Part shown: piece by piece, positions 1-8,026 of the stretch
Numbering within the stretch: the stretch's first letter is position 1
Layout: every line of letters starts with the position of its first letter
Assembly (NCBI GenBank): GCA_037447125.1
Contig: JBBIHG010000014.1
Location: 1 to 51,205, forward strand
Direction of reading: 5' to 3'
Length of the DNA: 51,205 nt
Source: UBA2029 sp037447125
Lineage (GTDB): Bacteria > Chloroflexota > Anaerolineae > Aggregatilineales > Aggregatilineaceae
Position numbers and translations under genes: made by a program
The notes under the pieces: generated by a model
Told to the model about the DNA's origin: nothing
Database searches by the model: none
The model's input: only the letters and a program-made list of their open reading frames with translations

Positions 1-119
1 CCGGGTTCGGCGCGTCGGACTGCGCCTGCGAGGCCCATTTGCTGGCGCTGCCCGTCGAGCGGATCGCTGACGCGCGGGCGGTTCTGGGCTGCCCTGTGGA
101 AATCAGTCTTTTGCCGTGA
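1..119 (+). CDS. C-terminal end of an unidentified protein (partial)
   Basis: The frame entering at base 3 is open for 38 codons up to TGA at 117-119, with strongly GC-rich third positions like the real genes of this window. The visible residues include the pieces CACEAHLLALPVERIAD and GCPVEISLLP. The 5' part lies outside the window, so the product cannot be named. It would converge on, and overlap by 17 bases, the glycosyltransferase gene on the other strand. Codon bias is the only support. Confidence 0.4.
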   Translation, partial: GFGASDCACEAHLLALPVERIADARAVLGCPVEISLLP

Positions 120-1632
120 TGGTGAAGCGCAGGGAACGTCCCAGCATCAGGCGCGTCTGTGTGTGCAGGACGGGCAGTGTCAGGCACAGGGCGGTCACGG
201 TCGGCAGCAGGAGCAGGGCGATCAGCTCGGCCAGCCGCGCGCGCGCCGTCCAGGGAGCAGGACGCGGCGGGCGAAGGCGCAGGTCCTGTATCCACAGCAA
301 CGCCGACGCTCCGGCGATGACCAGCAGCGATGCGTTGAGGATACTGTAGGGAGCGCCAAGAAGCTGAGCGCGCACCCAGCCCGGTGCGAGCAGCACGGGG
401 AGTTGTGTCCCGGCAGCCAGCAGCAGGGCACCCGCTCCGGCGAGCAGGCTGTCGTGGGCTACGCGCCCGGCCAGGCGCAGCACGGCGCGCCACGGCACAG
501 CCGGGCACCGCCAGGCACAGGCCAGGGTATAGCCGATCTCCTTTGCGCCCCAGGCGTGGCGCAGAGTCTGACGGTAGCGAGCGGCGAGAGTCCCCCAGGC
601 GGTGCGGCCGCTTGCCGTGTGGGCCAGGAAGGGCAGGAAGATCGGCTGGAGCCGCTGCTGGCCGCGGCAGGCAAAGAAGGACTTGATGGCCATGTGCCAC
701 TCGTCGGCGATGACGTCCCCATCCCAGCCCCCAGACTCGTCCAGCAGGCGCAGGCTGAGCGAGTACGACGACATGGGCAGGGCCATCCACCAGGGCGCTG
801 CCAGATAGGCCAGCTCCCAGGCGGACGCCTGCGCGTGCAGCGGACGCAGAAGCGGGTGCGCTGCCCAGACATTGCCATGGTAGCGGATGGGCGCCTGCCA
901 GTACGTCCCGTGACGCGCCGGATCGGTGGCGAAGAGCGTCGTCAGACAGTCGAAATAGGCCGGGTGCCATAGCGTGTCGGCGTCCATCACCGTCACCACG
1001 GTCTCTTCGGCGACGAAGGTCTCCTCGTGGCAGAGGGCACGCCGGGCACAGCTCAATGCCCAGGCGAGGTTGGCCGACTTCCCCGCGATCTCGCCAGGAA
1101 GACGGGGCGGATGGATGGTGACCAGCATCCGCTGGAACCGATTAGTATAGGCGGAGCGGAGACGGCAGGCGCGGGCCGGAGCCTCAGGGTACACCGCCTC
1201 CGCCGCCAGGACGACGGTCATGGACTGCCGCGCAGCGGGCCAGGCGGCCAGCCGATCGAGGGCGCGGCGCAGCAGGGCGTCGCTCTCGCTCGCCCAGGGC
1301 AGAAATACCAGATGGTGCACGTCCCCACGCGCCAGGCTGCCCGGCCCGGCCCGGCGCGAGTGCTCGGCGCGCCAGTCGGTGCATTCCCATTGGCGGACAA
1401 GTCGCAGTCCGCGCGCGTGGGCCACGGCTGCCAGGACAAAGCGCCCCGCGATATAGGCCGCTAGCAGGGCCGTTGCCCAGAGCAGGACTTCGCGCGCCAC
1501 CCAGGCCGCCAGCAGCCCCGCAGGGGCTACCAGCCAGGCCAGCGCGCCCGGCAGCGCCTCGCCCGCACGTTGAAGGGCGCGGTCGGGTGCGGTCGGGCTG
1601 TACGCTGCCTCGGTGAAAGAATGAGGGGACAT
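103..1632 (-). CDS. Membrane-bound family 2-like glycosyltransferase
   Basis: A 509-residue processive-type GT2 protein, expected to transfer a sugar from a nucleotide sugar at the cytoplasmic membrane face. Visible features are two N-terminal membrane segments (about residues 28-70), a metal-binding DAD motif in VMDADTLWHP, a DEWH acidic motif in the acceptor region, QTLRHAW in the place of the Q-x-x-RW motif, and three hydrophobic C-terminal segments. This layout resembles cellulose-synthase-like transferases. No PilZ domain is seen. Substrate and product are unknown. The ATG lacks a clear Shine-Dalgarno sequence. It is divergent from the response regulator gene at 1822. Confidence 0.75.
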   Translation of the reverse strand: MSPHSFTEAAYSPTAPDRALQRAGEALPGALAWLVAPAGLLAAWVAREVLLWATALLAAYIAGRFVLAAVAHARGLRLVRQWECTDWRAEHSRRAGPGSLARGDVHHLVFLPWASESDALLRRALDRLAAWPAARQSMTVVLAAEAVYPEAPARACRLRSAYTNRFQRMLVTIHPPRLPGEIAGKSANLAWALSCARRALCHEETFVAEETVVTVMDADTLWHPAYFDCLTTLFATDPARHGTYWQAPIRYHGNVWAAHPLLRPLHAQASAWELAYLAAPWWMALPMSSYSLSLRLLDESGGWDGDVIADEWHMAIKSFFACRGQQRLQPIFLPFLAHTASGRTAWGTLAARYRQTLRHAWGAKEIGYTLACAWRCPAVPWRAVLRLAGRVAHDSLLAGAGALLLAAGTQLPVLLAPGWVRAQLLGAPYSILNASLLVIAGASALLWIQDLRLRPPRPAPWTARARLAELIALLLLPTVTALCLTLPVLHTQTRLMLGRSLRFTITAKD

Positions 1633-1769
1633 GGGTCACAGGCTGGTGAAAGGCAGACACCGCGCGCGCTCTGTAACAAACCACGGCGCGGCAATGAGCT
1701 TAACAGGCCGCCCCCAGTGCCGCAATAAGCGATTGCGAGGCGCGTTGCCCTTTTGCAAACTGTAGCGAT

Positions 1770-1799
1770 CCTGTAAAATCTCAGTAAAGGACCTGTAAA
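1770..1799 (+). promoter_or_regulatory. Direct repeat CCTGTAAA upstream of response regulator
   Basis: CCTGTAAA occurs at 1770-1777 and again at 1792-1799, 22 bp start to start (about two helical turns), with a related GTAAAGG between. OmpR-family regulators bind direct repeats as dimers, so this may be an autoregulatory site. The first copy contains TAAAAT, a possible -10. Its role is inferred. Confidence 0.3.
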
Positions 1800-1821
1800 C
1801 AGGAAGACAGGCAGGCGGCTG

Positions 1822-2517
1822 ATGGCTCCCAGAGTTCTGATTGTTGAAGACGATGTTGAGATGAATCGTCTGCTAGAGATCGAGTTGAAACGACACGGGT
1901 ATGAGATATACACCTGCACGAACGGGCTGGATGGACTGCGCAAGTTCCATCAGGTGCGGCCCCAGTTGGTGGTTCTGGACATCGCCTTGCCGGGCATGGA
2001 TGGCTTGACGGTTTGCCAGCGCATCCGCGAGCTGTCCAACGTGCCGATCCTGATCATCACCGCGCACGCTGTGTCGGAAGAGGAGATGGCCGAGGGGCTT
2101 AATCTGGGAGCAGACGAGTACCTGATCAAGCCGCTGCGCGCCCTAGAATTCCACGCCCGCATCAACGCGCTGATGCGGCGGGCGCGCCTTAGCGACGATC
2201 ACGCCGATGACGAGACAGGCTACGCGGATGACTATCTGGCGGTGGACATCAGGGGCCGGCGGGTCACTGTGGACGGGCAAGAGGTCCGCCTGACACCAAC
2301 CGAATTCCGCCTGTTGGTGACGTTCGTCCGCCACCGGGGGCAGGTGCTGTCGTTCCAGCAGCTTCTGGAGCAGGTGTGGGGGCACGAGTACAGCACGGAG
2401 CACCACTACCCGCGCATCTATGTCTCGCACCTGCGCCGCAAGATCGAACGCGATCCCAAGGCGCCCGTCTACATTCAGAATGAATATGGCGTGGGGTACC
2501 GCTTCGTCGGGCCCTGA
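1822..2517 (+). CDS. OmpR/PhoB-family response regulator
   Basis: A 231-residue two-component regulator. The receiver domain (about 1-120) shows the acidic pair ED-D near residues 9-11, the phospho-acceptor Asp53 in VVLDIALPGMDG, the switch Thr in ITAHA and Lys in LIKP. The C-terminal half (about 135-230) is a winged-helix DNA-binding domain with LTPTEFRLL and the C-terminal GVGYRFVGP hairpin. There is no histidine kinase next to it, so its sensor must be encoded elsewhere. Direct repeats just upstream suggest autoregulation. A perfect hairpin follows the stop. Confidence 0.92.
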   Translation: MAPRVLIVEDDVEMNRLLEIELKRHGYEIYTCTNGLDGLRKFHQVRPQLVVLDIALPGMDGLTVCQRIRELSNVPILIITAHAVSEEEMAEGLNLGADEYLIKPLRALEFHARINALMRRARLSDDHADDETGYADDYLAVDIRGRRVTVDGQEVRLTPTEFRLLVTFVRHRGQVLSFQQLLEQVWGHEYSTEHHYPRIYVSHLRRKIERDPKAPVYIQNEYGVGYRFVGP

Positions 2518-2543
2518 CCAGGGCTTTCACCAGAGAGGAGTCG

Positions 2544-2567
2544 CCAGGCTGCCCGCGGGCAGCCTGG
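2544..2567. terminator. Perfect hairpin between convergent genes
   Basis: CCAGGCTGCC and GGCAGCCTGG form a 10-bp perfect stem around a CGCG loop, between the ends of the response regulator gene and ddl. The T-run is weak (TTG), so it may act in both directions or as a stabilising 3' end. Confidence 0.6.
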
Positions 2568-2604
2568 TTGAGTCACGGGGCCTGTCATCTCAGCGCGGGC
2601 GCGG

Positions 2605-3798
2605 CTACTTCTTGATGCCCTTCAATCCGCGCGCCGCCGCGTGCGCGATCAGACCGGTCTTGTAGTTGTAGACGGTCTTGCGCTTTTCGGCGTGGGCTTC
2701 CAGCGCCAGCCGGATCAGCTCGTCAACAACCCGGGCGGGGGTCATGCCTTCTTCCTGCCACAGGTAGAAGGCGAGCGAGCCGGGCATGGTGTTGATCTCG
2801 TTCAGAAAGACCTCGCCGGCCTCCTCGCGCACCAGGAAGTCCACGCGGGCGATGCCGCGCCCGTCCACCGCCCGGAATGCGCGCAGGGCCATCTCGCGGA
2901 TGCGCCCGGCCAGGTCGTCGCTGATGGGGGCGGGGATGCGGCGCTCGGCGCCTTTCATACCGGCAGCGCCTTCGCTGCGCATGTACTTCTCCTCGTAGGT
3001 CAGGAACTCCTGCCAGCTTATCGGCTGTTCGAGCACAGTCGCGCGCGGATCGGCGTTGCCCATCACCGCACAGTTGATCTCCATCACCCCTTCGACCGCT
3101 GCCTCGACCAGGATGCGGCGGTCGAAGTTGGCGGCTACGTTGATGTAGATGCGCGCCTCACCGGCGTCGTTGGCCCGTGCCACACCGATACTCGACCCCA
3201 GCGAGGCCGGCTTGACGAACACAGGGAAGCCGATCTCGGACTCGATGCGGGCCAGGAGCATGTCGGCGGCGGTGACCCATTCCTGGCGGGTGAAGGCCAC
3301 CCATTTGACGACCGGGATGCCCAGGCCAGTCAGCACGGTCTTGAGCATGATCTTGTCGCGCGTGACGGCGGAGGCCAGCACGCCCGCGCCGACGTAGGGG
3401 AGGTCCACCAGCTCGAACAGGCCCTGCAGCGTGCCGTCTTCGCCATGCGAGCCGTGCACCACAGGGAAGGCCACATCCAGCGCGCGAAGCTGGCTACGCC
3501 CGAATAGCCTGCTTACCGGCGAGACAATCAGCCCGTGATGGACGGTGCTGGGCGAGATGATGACTTCCTTGATGCCCATCATCTCCGAGATGTTGTCGGA
3601 GCGGAATGTGCCGATATCGCGCAGTCCGGGGCCGGAGACCCAGCGGCCATCGCGGGTGATGTAGATCGGCACGACCTCATATTTGCGCGCGTCGAGCGCG
3701 TGCATCACCTGCTGCGCCGTGACAATCGAGACATCGTGCTCGACCGAGCGGCTCCCGAAAATGACTCCTACTGTCTTCCTGGCCGTTTCGCTGCCCAT
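2605..3798 (-). CDS. ddl: D-alanine--D-alanine ligase
   Basis: A 397-residue ATP-grasp ligase joining two D-alanines for peptidoglycan precursors in the cytoplasm. The N-terminus has GVIFGSRSVEHDVS, typical of Ddl. HGSHGEDGTLQG follows, then VTRDKIMLK, the ATP-grasp lysine region VFVKPASLGSSIGV, and the metal-site motif FLNEINTMPGSLA. The omega-loop contains YEEKY, which resembles D-Ala-D-Ala rather than D-Ala-D-Lac ligases. It is the last gene of the minus-strand MurA-like/hydrolase/MurF-like cluster, 44 bp after the MurF-like gene, with AAAGGA upstream of the ATG. Confidence 0.93.
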   Translation of the reverse strand: MGSETARKTVGVIFGSRSVEHDVSIVTAQQVMHALDARKYEVVPIYITRDGRWVSGPGLRDIGTFRSDNISEMMGIKEVIISPSTVHHGLIVSPVSRLFGRSQLRALDVAFPVVHGSHGEDGTLQGLFELVDLPYVGAGVLASAVTRDKIMLKTVLTGLGIPVVKWVAFTRQEWVTAADMLLARIESEIGFPVFVKPASLGSSIGVARANDAGEARIYINVAANFDRRILVEAAVEGVMEINCAVMGNADPRATVLEQPISWQEFLTYEEKYMRSEGAAGMKGAERRIPAPISDDLAGRIREMALRAFRAVDGRGIARVDFLVREEAGEVFLNEINTMPGSLAFYLWQEEGMTPARVVDELIRLALEAHAEKRKTVYNYKTGLIAHAAARGLKGIKK

Positions 3799-3842
3799 GC
3801 TGAACGCAATCCTTTGTCGCAGAGAGAGACCCGCCGGTGTGG

Positions 3843-5474
3843 CTAGAGGTACGTGTCCGGCAGGTCGTTCAAGAACAGAACCGTGTCGCCTTCTTTCAGC
3901 TCGCGGTGAAACCAGGCTATGGCCTCCTCGCGAGTGTCGCAGACGACGAGTCGCTCCTCAGGGAAGCCCGCCTCACGAATGCCCTGCTGGATGGGGCGCG
4001 TCTGCTCAACACCGACCAGCACAATATCCGTGCAGGCTTTGGCGGCCAGCCGGCCTAGGGTCTGGTTCTCCTGGGCGTGCAGATGCCCCAGCTCGACCAT
4101 GCCAGGCGTGATCAGGACGCGCCGCCCGTCCTGGTAAAGGGAGAGCACGTCGAGCACGTTGCGCGCCCCGACGGGATTGGCGCTGTAGGCGTCGTCAATG
4201 ACGGTGATGCCCCCCGGCAGCGTCTTGCGCTGTAGACGATGTTCCGCCGATTCCAGCGTGGCCACGCGCATAGCGATCTCGCGCAGCGGCATGCCCAGGT
4301 GCCGCGCCGCCGCCGTCGCCATCAGGATGTTGGTCACATTGTGCTTGCCGACCAGCACTGTGTTGAACTGCTCGCGCTCGCCCGTCAGCGTATCTACTAC
4401 TTCAAAGATGAGGCCATCTACCGTCTGGCGGACGTTGCGCGCCAGCAAGCGGAGTTGCGTGGCGTGCTCAGCGTTCTCCCAGGTGACGGCGACGCGCGTG
4501 TCGGGGTAGCCGCGCTCGTACATCATGCGCACGTGGTGGTTGTCCCAATTGAAGATGCCTACGCCGTCGCGCGGCAATGCCTCGATGATCTCATACTTGG
4601 CACGCGCGGTCGCCTCGATGCTGCCAAAACGCTCCAAATGCTGTGGCCCGACGGCGGTCACCATGCTGATCTGCGGCTTGGTCAGCTTGCAGATGGCGCG
4701 AATTTCTCCCTCGATGTAAGCGCCCATTTCGACGATGAAGTAGTCGAGCGGGCCGCTACGCCTGAGGTCCGTATTAATGCTCAGGCAGACGCCCATCAGC
4801 GTATTGTAGCTCTTAGGCGTGGCCAGAACCTCATAGTGCCCACGCAGGATGTGGGCCAGGTATTGCTTGGTGCTCGTCTTGCCAAAGCTGCCGGTGATGC
4901 CGATTACCACCGGGCCGGCCTGGCGCAGCGTTCGGCGGGCGCGGGCGATGAACATGTGCCGGAAGCCCGCCTCGACGGGAAGCATGAGCAGGTTGGCCAG
5001 TGGCAAGGCGAGCGGGCTGAGGTGGTAGACGACCAGCCCGACTACCGAGACCACGACAAACTTGGTGCGGTCGCTGGCCGAGACTGCTGTGTTGAGCGTG
5101 ATCCCGGTGCCGATCGCCACAATCACCGCCAGGGCGAAAGCTGTGACCAGCAGGCGCGTCGCACGCTGCGTCAGCTTGAACTTCTGCTTGACCTCTTTGG
5201 GCGGCTCTGGCCAGGTGGCCAGGACAGCGGTGAAGCCCCAGATCAGCAGATAGAGCAGGTCGGAGTCCTGACCGAACCAACTCAGCACGAATGAGGTTAG
5301 CGCTGCCACACCGACGAAGACCAGCGCGCGCCACATGATGTAGCGGCCGGGACGTCCGAACAGCCAATGCAAAAAGCGGCGGCTATTGTAACCTTCAATC
5401 TGGAAAAAGCGGGCCAGCCGCCAGATGCGCAGCAGGATGCCGGCCAGCCACACAACGATGAGACTTTCAACCAT
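3843..5474 (-). CDS. murF: MurF-like Mur ligase with N-terminal membrane domain
   Basis: About 543 residues. The Mur-ligase part carries the P-loop GSFGKTSTK, the acidic motif VEMGAY, HNVTNILMA, ESAEHRLQ and DDAYSANP, the last being characteristic of MurF, which adds D-Ala-D-Ala to UDP-MurNAc-tripeptide. Unlike ordinary soluble MurF, roughly the first 190 residues contain about five hydrophobic segments, from VESLIVVWLAGILL to the VVVSVVGLVVYHL region. The ATG at 5474 is chosen because it overlaps the hydrolase stop by 8 bases and has AGGAGC upstream; a longer open frame to 5567 would run through the hydrolase coding end. Whether it acts on the standard substrate is not shown by sequence. Confidence 0.82.
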   Translation of the reverse strand: MVESLIVVWLAGILLRIWRLARFFQIEGYNSRRFLHWLFGRPGRYIMWRALVFVGVAALTSFVLSWFGQDSDLLYLLIWGFTAVLATWPEPPKEVKQKFKLTQRATRLLVTAFALAVIVAIGTGITLNTAVSASDRTKFVVVSVVGLVVYHLSPLALPLANLLMLPVEAGFRHMFIARARRTLRQAGPVVIGITGSFGKTSTKQYLAHILRGHYEVLATPKSYNTLMGVCLSINTDLRRSGPLDYFIVEMGAYIEGEIRAICKLTKPQISMVTAVGPQHLERFGSIEATARAKYEIIEALPRDGVGIFNWDNHHVRMMYERGYPDTRVAVTWENAEHATQLRLLARNVRQTVDGLIFEVVDTLTGEREQFNTVLVGKHNVTNILMATAAARHLGMPLREIAMRVATLESAEHRLQRKTLPGGITVIDDAYSANPVGARNVLDVLSLYQDGRRVLITPGMVELGHLHAQENQTLGRLAAKACTDIVLVGVEQTRPIQQGIREAGFPEERLVVCDTREEAIAWFHRELKEGDTVLFLNDLPDTYL

Positions 5475-6267
5475 GAGAGAGTTTGCTCCTGTCGCCAAGG
5501 AACTGCACAACGATACGCACGTAATCGTCAAGTCGCTCCAGATACGAGAAATGGCCCGCGCCCTCAAAGACGATCAGCCCAGCATCGGGGATCAACTGCT
5601 CCAGCTTGCGGCCCTGCCACAGCGGCGTGTCCGCGTCGCGGTCGCCCCAGATCAGTACGGTGGGTGTCTGCACCTGCCTGGCATAGGGCGTCAGGTCTTC
5701 GGCGATAACGCGCAAGAAGGTCTCGCGCAGAGCGCCGGCGTTGCGATAGTCCTCGGAAGCATAGCGGCGATTGTAGAATGCCTGCAATCGCTCGCGCGCT
5801 GAAGTCAACTGCGCCCGGTCGAGCGTCTCGCGGACGACTCGCGCCAGGACGATGCGCGTCTGTTGAGTCAACGACAGAGGAGTGCGCAGCCCGGCACTAT
5901 TGGCCAGCACCATCTTGCTGATGCGCTCTGGCTGCTGGGCGGCGAGCATCAGGCCGATGCGCCCTCCGAATGAGTGCCCCAGCAGGGCAACGCGGGGCAG
6001 ATCGCTGGCGTCCAGATAGGCCAGGACGAAACGCACGTAATCGGCCACGTCCCAGGGGGCGGGAGGCGGGTCGCTCTGGCCGAAGCCGGGCAGGTCGAGC
6101 AGGTGCACAGCGAATCCTTCAGCCGCCAGGCCCTCAGCCACTGGCCAAAAGCTGCGCGCGCTGCCGCCCCAGCCGTGCAGGGCCACGACGGGAATCCCGC
6201 TGCCAGTTACACAGGTCCCTGTGCGCAGGCCGGCGATGGTCCGTACGACGATGGGTGGCTCGCTCAT
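5467..6267 (-). CDS. Alpha/beta-fold hydrolase
   Basis: A 266-residue soluble alpha/beta hydrolase. The oxyanion region is ALHGWGGSARSFWP, the nucleophile elbow is GHSFGGR (Ser), the acid is likely Asp in WGDRDADTP, and the His is in GAGHFSYLERLDD. The substrate is unknown. The ATG at 6267 shares its A with the TGA of the MurA-like gene (TGATG), and the 3' end overlaps the MurF-like gene by 8 bases, so translation is coupled to both. A GTG one codon earlier is an alternative start. The context suggests a cell-envelope role, but this is inference. Confidence 0.85.
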   Translation of the reverse strand: MSEPPIVVRTIAGLRTGTCVTGSGIPVVALHGWGGSARSFWPVAEGLAAEGFAVHLLDLPGFGQSDPPPAPWDVADYVRFVLAYLDASDLPRVALLGHSFGGRIGLMLAAQQPERISKMVLANSAGLRTPLSLTQQTRIVLARVVRETLDRAQLTSARERLQAFYNRRYASEDYRNAGALRETFLRVIAEDLTPYARQVQTPTVLIWGDRDADTPLWQGRKLEQLIPDAGLIVFEGAGHFSYLERLDDYVRIVVQFLGDRSKLSHG

Positions 6268-7532
6268 CACGACTGGACGACCTCAATACGCGCGCCAAGC
6301 GCTAGAAGCTTGCTCATCGCGTTCTCGAAGGTGCGCTCGATGAGTTGGGCGTTGTCAATGATCACACTGCGCGACGAAGCCAACGCCGCGCCCAGGAGGG
6401 CCAGCCCCGTGCGGACGTCAGGCGTATCCAGGTATTCGCCGCGCAGCTCGGACGGCCCGACAATCAGTGCGCGGTGTGGATCGCACAGCACGATCTGCGC
6501 GCCCATGGAAGCGAGCTTATCAACGAAGAGCAGCCGGTTGTCGAAGAGCTTCTCATGGATGAGCGTCGTGCCGCGCGTCTGCGTGGCGATGACGGCGGTC
6601 ATGGCGATCAAATCGGACGGGAAGCCAGGCCAGGGCGCGGTCTCGATGGGCACGTCCAGCTCCTCCTCGCTCTCAGAGGCAATTAGCGCGTCGTGCGCCG
6701 GCAGGATAAGCGCATCGCCATTGGTGAACAGCCGCACGCCCAGACGGGCGTAAACGCGGGTGATGACCGCCAGGTGGTCGGGGACAATGCCCTCAACGGT
6801 CAGCGTGCCGCGGGTGATCGCCCCCAGCGCGGCCAGGCTGGCGACTTCGATGTGATCTGGCGAGACCGTGTACCCGGCGCCGCCCAGCGGGGACGTGCCC
6901 TGCACGTGCAATACGTTCGAGCCGATGCCCGCGATTTGCGCGCCCTGGGCGACCAGGAAGCGTTGCAGGTCCTGGGCGTGCGGCTCGGAAGCGGCGTTGA
7001 GGATCGTCGTAGACTGGCCCAGGCTAGCCGCCAGCATGACCGCCAGAGCAGTAGCGGTGACGCTGGGCTGTAGGAGAGTGATGGTTCGCTGCCCCCAGGG
7101 CGTCGCCTCGAACTCGATCACGCCGTTGCTGGCGCGCACGTTCACGCCCAAGTCGCGCAGCGCCAGCAGATGAGTATGCAGACGGCTGAGAGCGTAAGGG
7201 GCCTCCATACGGGCGTGGCGGCGCCGGGCCAGGATCGGCGCCAGGAACAGCACCGCCCCGACCTGGCTCTCGGTCAGTTCCTGTTCGAGCGCGCGGGTGA
7301 GCAGCGACGGCGTCTCCAGCAGCACGTCGCCGCCCTGCCGGGTGACTTTCGCGCCAAGCTTCCCCGCCGCACTGAGCATGGAGGCAGTGCTCAGCGTATC
7401 CGGCACGTTGGCAAGCCGCACCGGTTGGTCGGTGAGCAGGGCAGCAGCGATCAGCGCCAGCGCGGCGTTGTTGTTGCCTGAAGGGCGGACCGTCCCGCGC
7501 AGGGGCTGGCCGCCGTGCACCACAATGCGCAT
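6267..7532 (-). CDS. MurA-family (EPSP synthase-like) protein lacking key catalytic residues
   Basis: A 421-residue protein with the UDP-GlcNAc enolpyruvyltransferase fold, of normal MurA length. Conserved positions include ASEPHAQDL, DHIEVASL, FPSDL (Asp305 of E. coli MurA), DNRLLF (Arg331), DVRTGLAL (Arg371) and IERTFE (Arg397). However the SGAKN lysine (Lys22) is Asn here (SGNNN), the Arg91 position is Gly, and the loop carrying Cys115 is shortened and has no Cys (APYALSRLHTH). It may therefore be a paralogue with altered or no transferase activity. The ATG at 7532 is preferred over GTG at 7553 because AGGAGAG lies just upstream. It heads the cell-wall cluster. Confidence 0.8.
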   Translation of the reverse strand: MRIVVHGGQPLRGTVRPSGNNNAALALIAAALLTDQPVRLANVPDTLSTASMLSAAGKLGAKVTRQGGDVLLETPSLLTRALEQELTESQVGAVLFLAPILARRRHARMEAPYALSRLHTHLLALRDLGVNVRASNGVIEFEATPWGQRTITLLQPSVTATALAVMLAASLGQSTTILNAASEPHAQDLQRFLVAQGAQIAGIGSNVLHVQGTSPLGGAGYTVSPDHIEVASLAALGAITRGTLTVEGIVPDHLAVITRVYARLGVRLFTNGDALILPAHDALIASESEEELDVPIETAPWPGFPSDLIAMTAVIATQTRGTTLIHEKLFDNRLLFVDKLASMGAQIVLCDPHRALIVGPSELRGEYLDTPDVRTGLALLGAALASSRSVIIDNAQLIERTFENAMSKLLALGARIEVVQS

Positions 7533-7588
7533 GGAATAACGACTCTCCTGCACGAGGCATGGCGCGCCGCTCGCGCGCCCAGCACGAG

Positions 7589-7616
7589 ATTATACCAGAT
7601 CGGCGGGATGCTCCAA
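7589..7616 (-). promoter_or_regulatory. Predicted promoter of the minus-strand cell-wall cluster
   Basis: On the minus strand, TTGGAG (7616-7611), a 16-bp spacer and a consensus TATAAT (7594-7589) lie about 57 bp before the MurA-like ATG. Confidence 0.55.
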
Positions 7617-7671
7617 GCCGCAGTGCCCACAAGCCCACAAGGGGCGTTTCACGATGGGGCAAGATTCTTGA

Positions 7672-7748
7672 ACCGCAGAGGCGCTGAGGACGCGGAGAAG
7701 AACTGAAGAGCCTTCTTTATCTGCCCTCTCTCTGCGCCTCTGCGGTGA
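7672..7748. repeat. Small inverted repeat (CCGCAGAGGCGC family)
   Basis: Left arm ACCGCAGAGGCGCTGAG (7672-7688) and right arm CTCTGCGCCTCTGCGGTG (7730-7747) are inverted copies with one mismatch, spaced by about 40 bases. Such CCGCAGAGGCGCAGAG palindromes resemble small dispersed, MITE-like repeats. Only one copy was noticed in this window. The rest of 7620-7820 shows no gene. Confidence 0.5.
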
Positions 7749-7829
7749 TGCTTTGCCTCAGAAATGAGGTGTACCCTCTCCACCCACCACGATAGTTCCA
7801 CCGAATTCGATGGTTCGCTGGCGATTGTT

Positions 7830-7858
7830 TTGAATGGCGCGGGAATTCATTGTATAGT
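7830..7858 (+). promoter_or_regulatory. Predicted promoter of the ACIII operon
   Basis: TTGAAT (7830-7835), a 17-bp spacer and TATAGT (7853-7858). The leader to the actA start codon is then about 160 bases. Confidence 0.6.
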
Positions 7859-7860
7859 TA

Positions 7861-7954
7861 GGCGACTGCACACGGTCATCATGGGGCTGGGACCGTACAC
7901 GTTCTGCCCGATCCTCATGGGGTGGGAACCACGCTACTGCACGCGTAAGTCGCC
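7861..7954 (+). promoter_or_regulatory. Candidate structured RNA leader before the ACIII operon
   Basis: GGCGACT (7861-7867) and AGTCGCC (7948-7954) are exactly complementary. They enclose hairpin ACGGTC/GACCGT (7872-7877/7891-7896) and a second arm closed by GTTC/GAAC (7901-7904/7925-7928). Both arms carry a related sequence: CATGGGGCTGGGACC and CATGGGGTGGGAACC. This would fold as a three-way junction. It matches no riboswitch I recognise. If transcription starts about 7865, part of the outer stem is lost, which weakens the case. Confidence 0.3.
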
Positions 7955-8026
7955 GCGCTGACAGTCTACATCAGTGCACTATCTGTCCGGTGCCATGCGG
8001 GACCACGAATGTCAGAAGGAGGCCAC

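Noticed and set aside
163..972. Long plus-strand open frame of 269 codons opposite the glycosyltransferase
   Set aside because: It is the antisense shadow of the glycosyltransferase gene, with Gln/Gly/Arg-rich composition and no recognisable motif.
7764..7961. 65-codon open frame in the leader of the ACIII operon
   Set aside because: Poor codon bias, no ribosome site, and it spans the predicted promoter and leader RNA.
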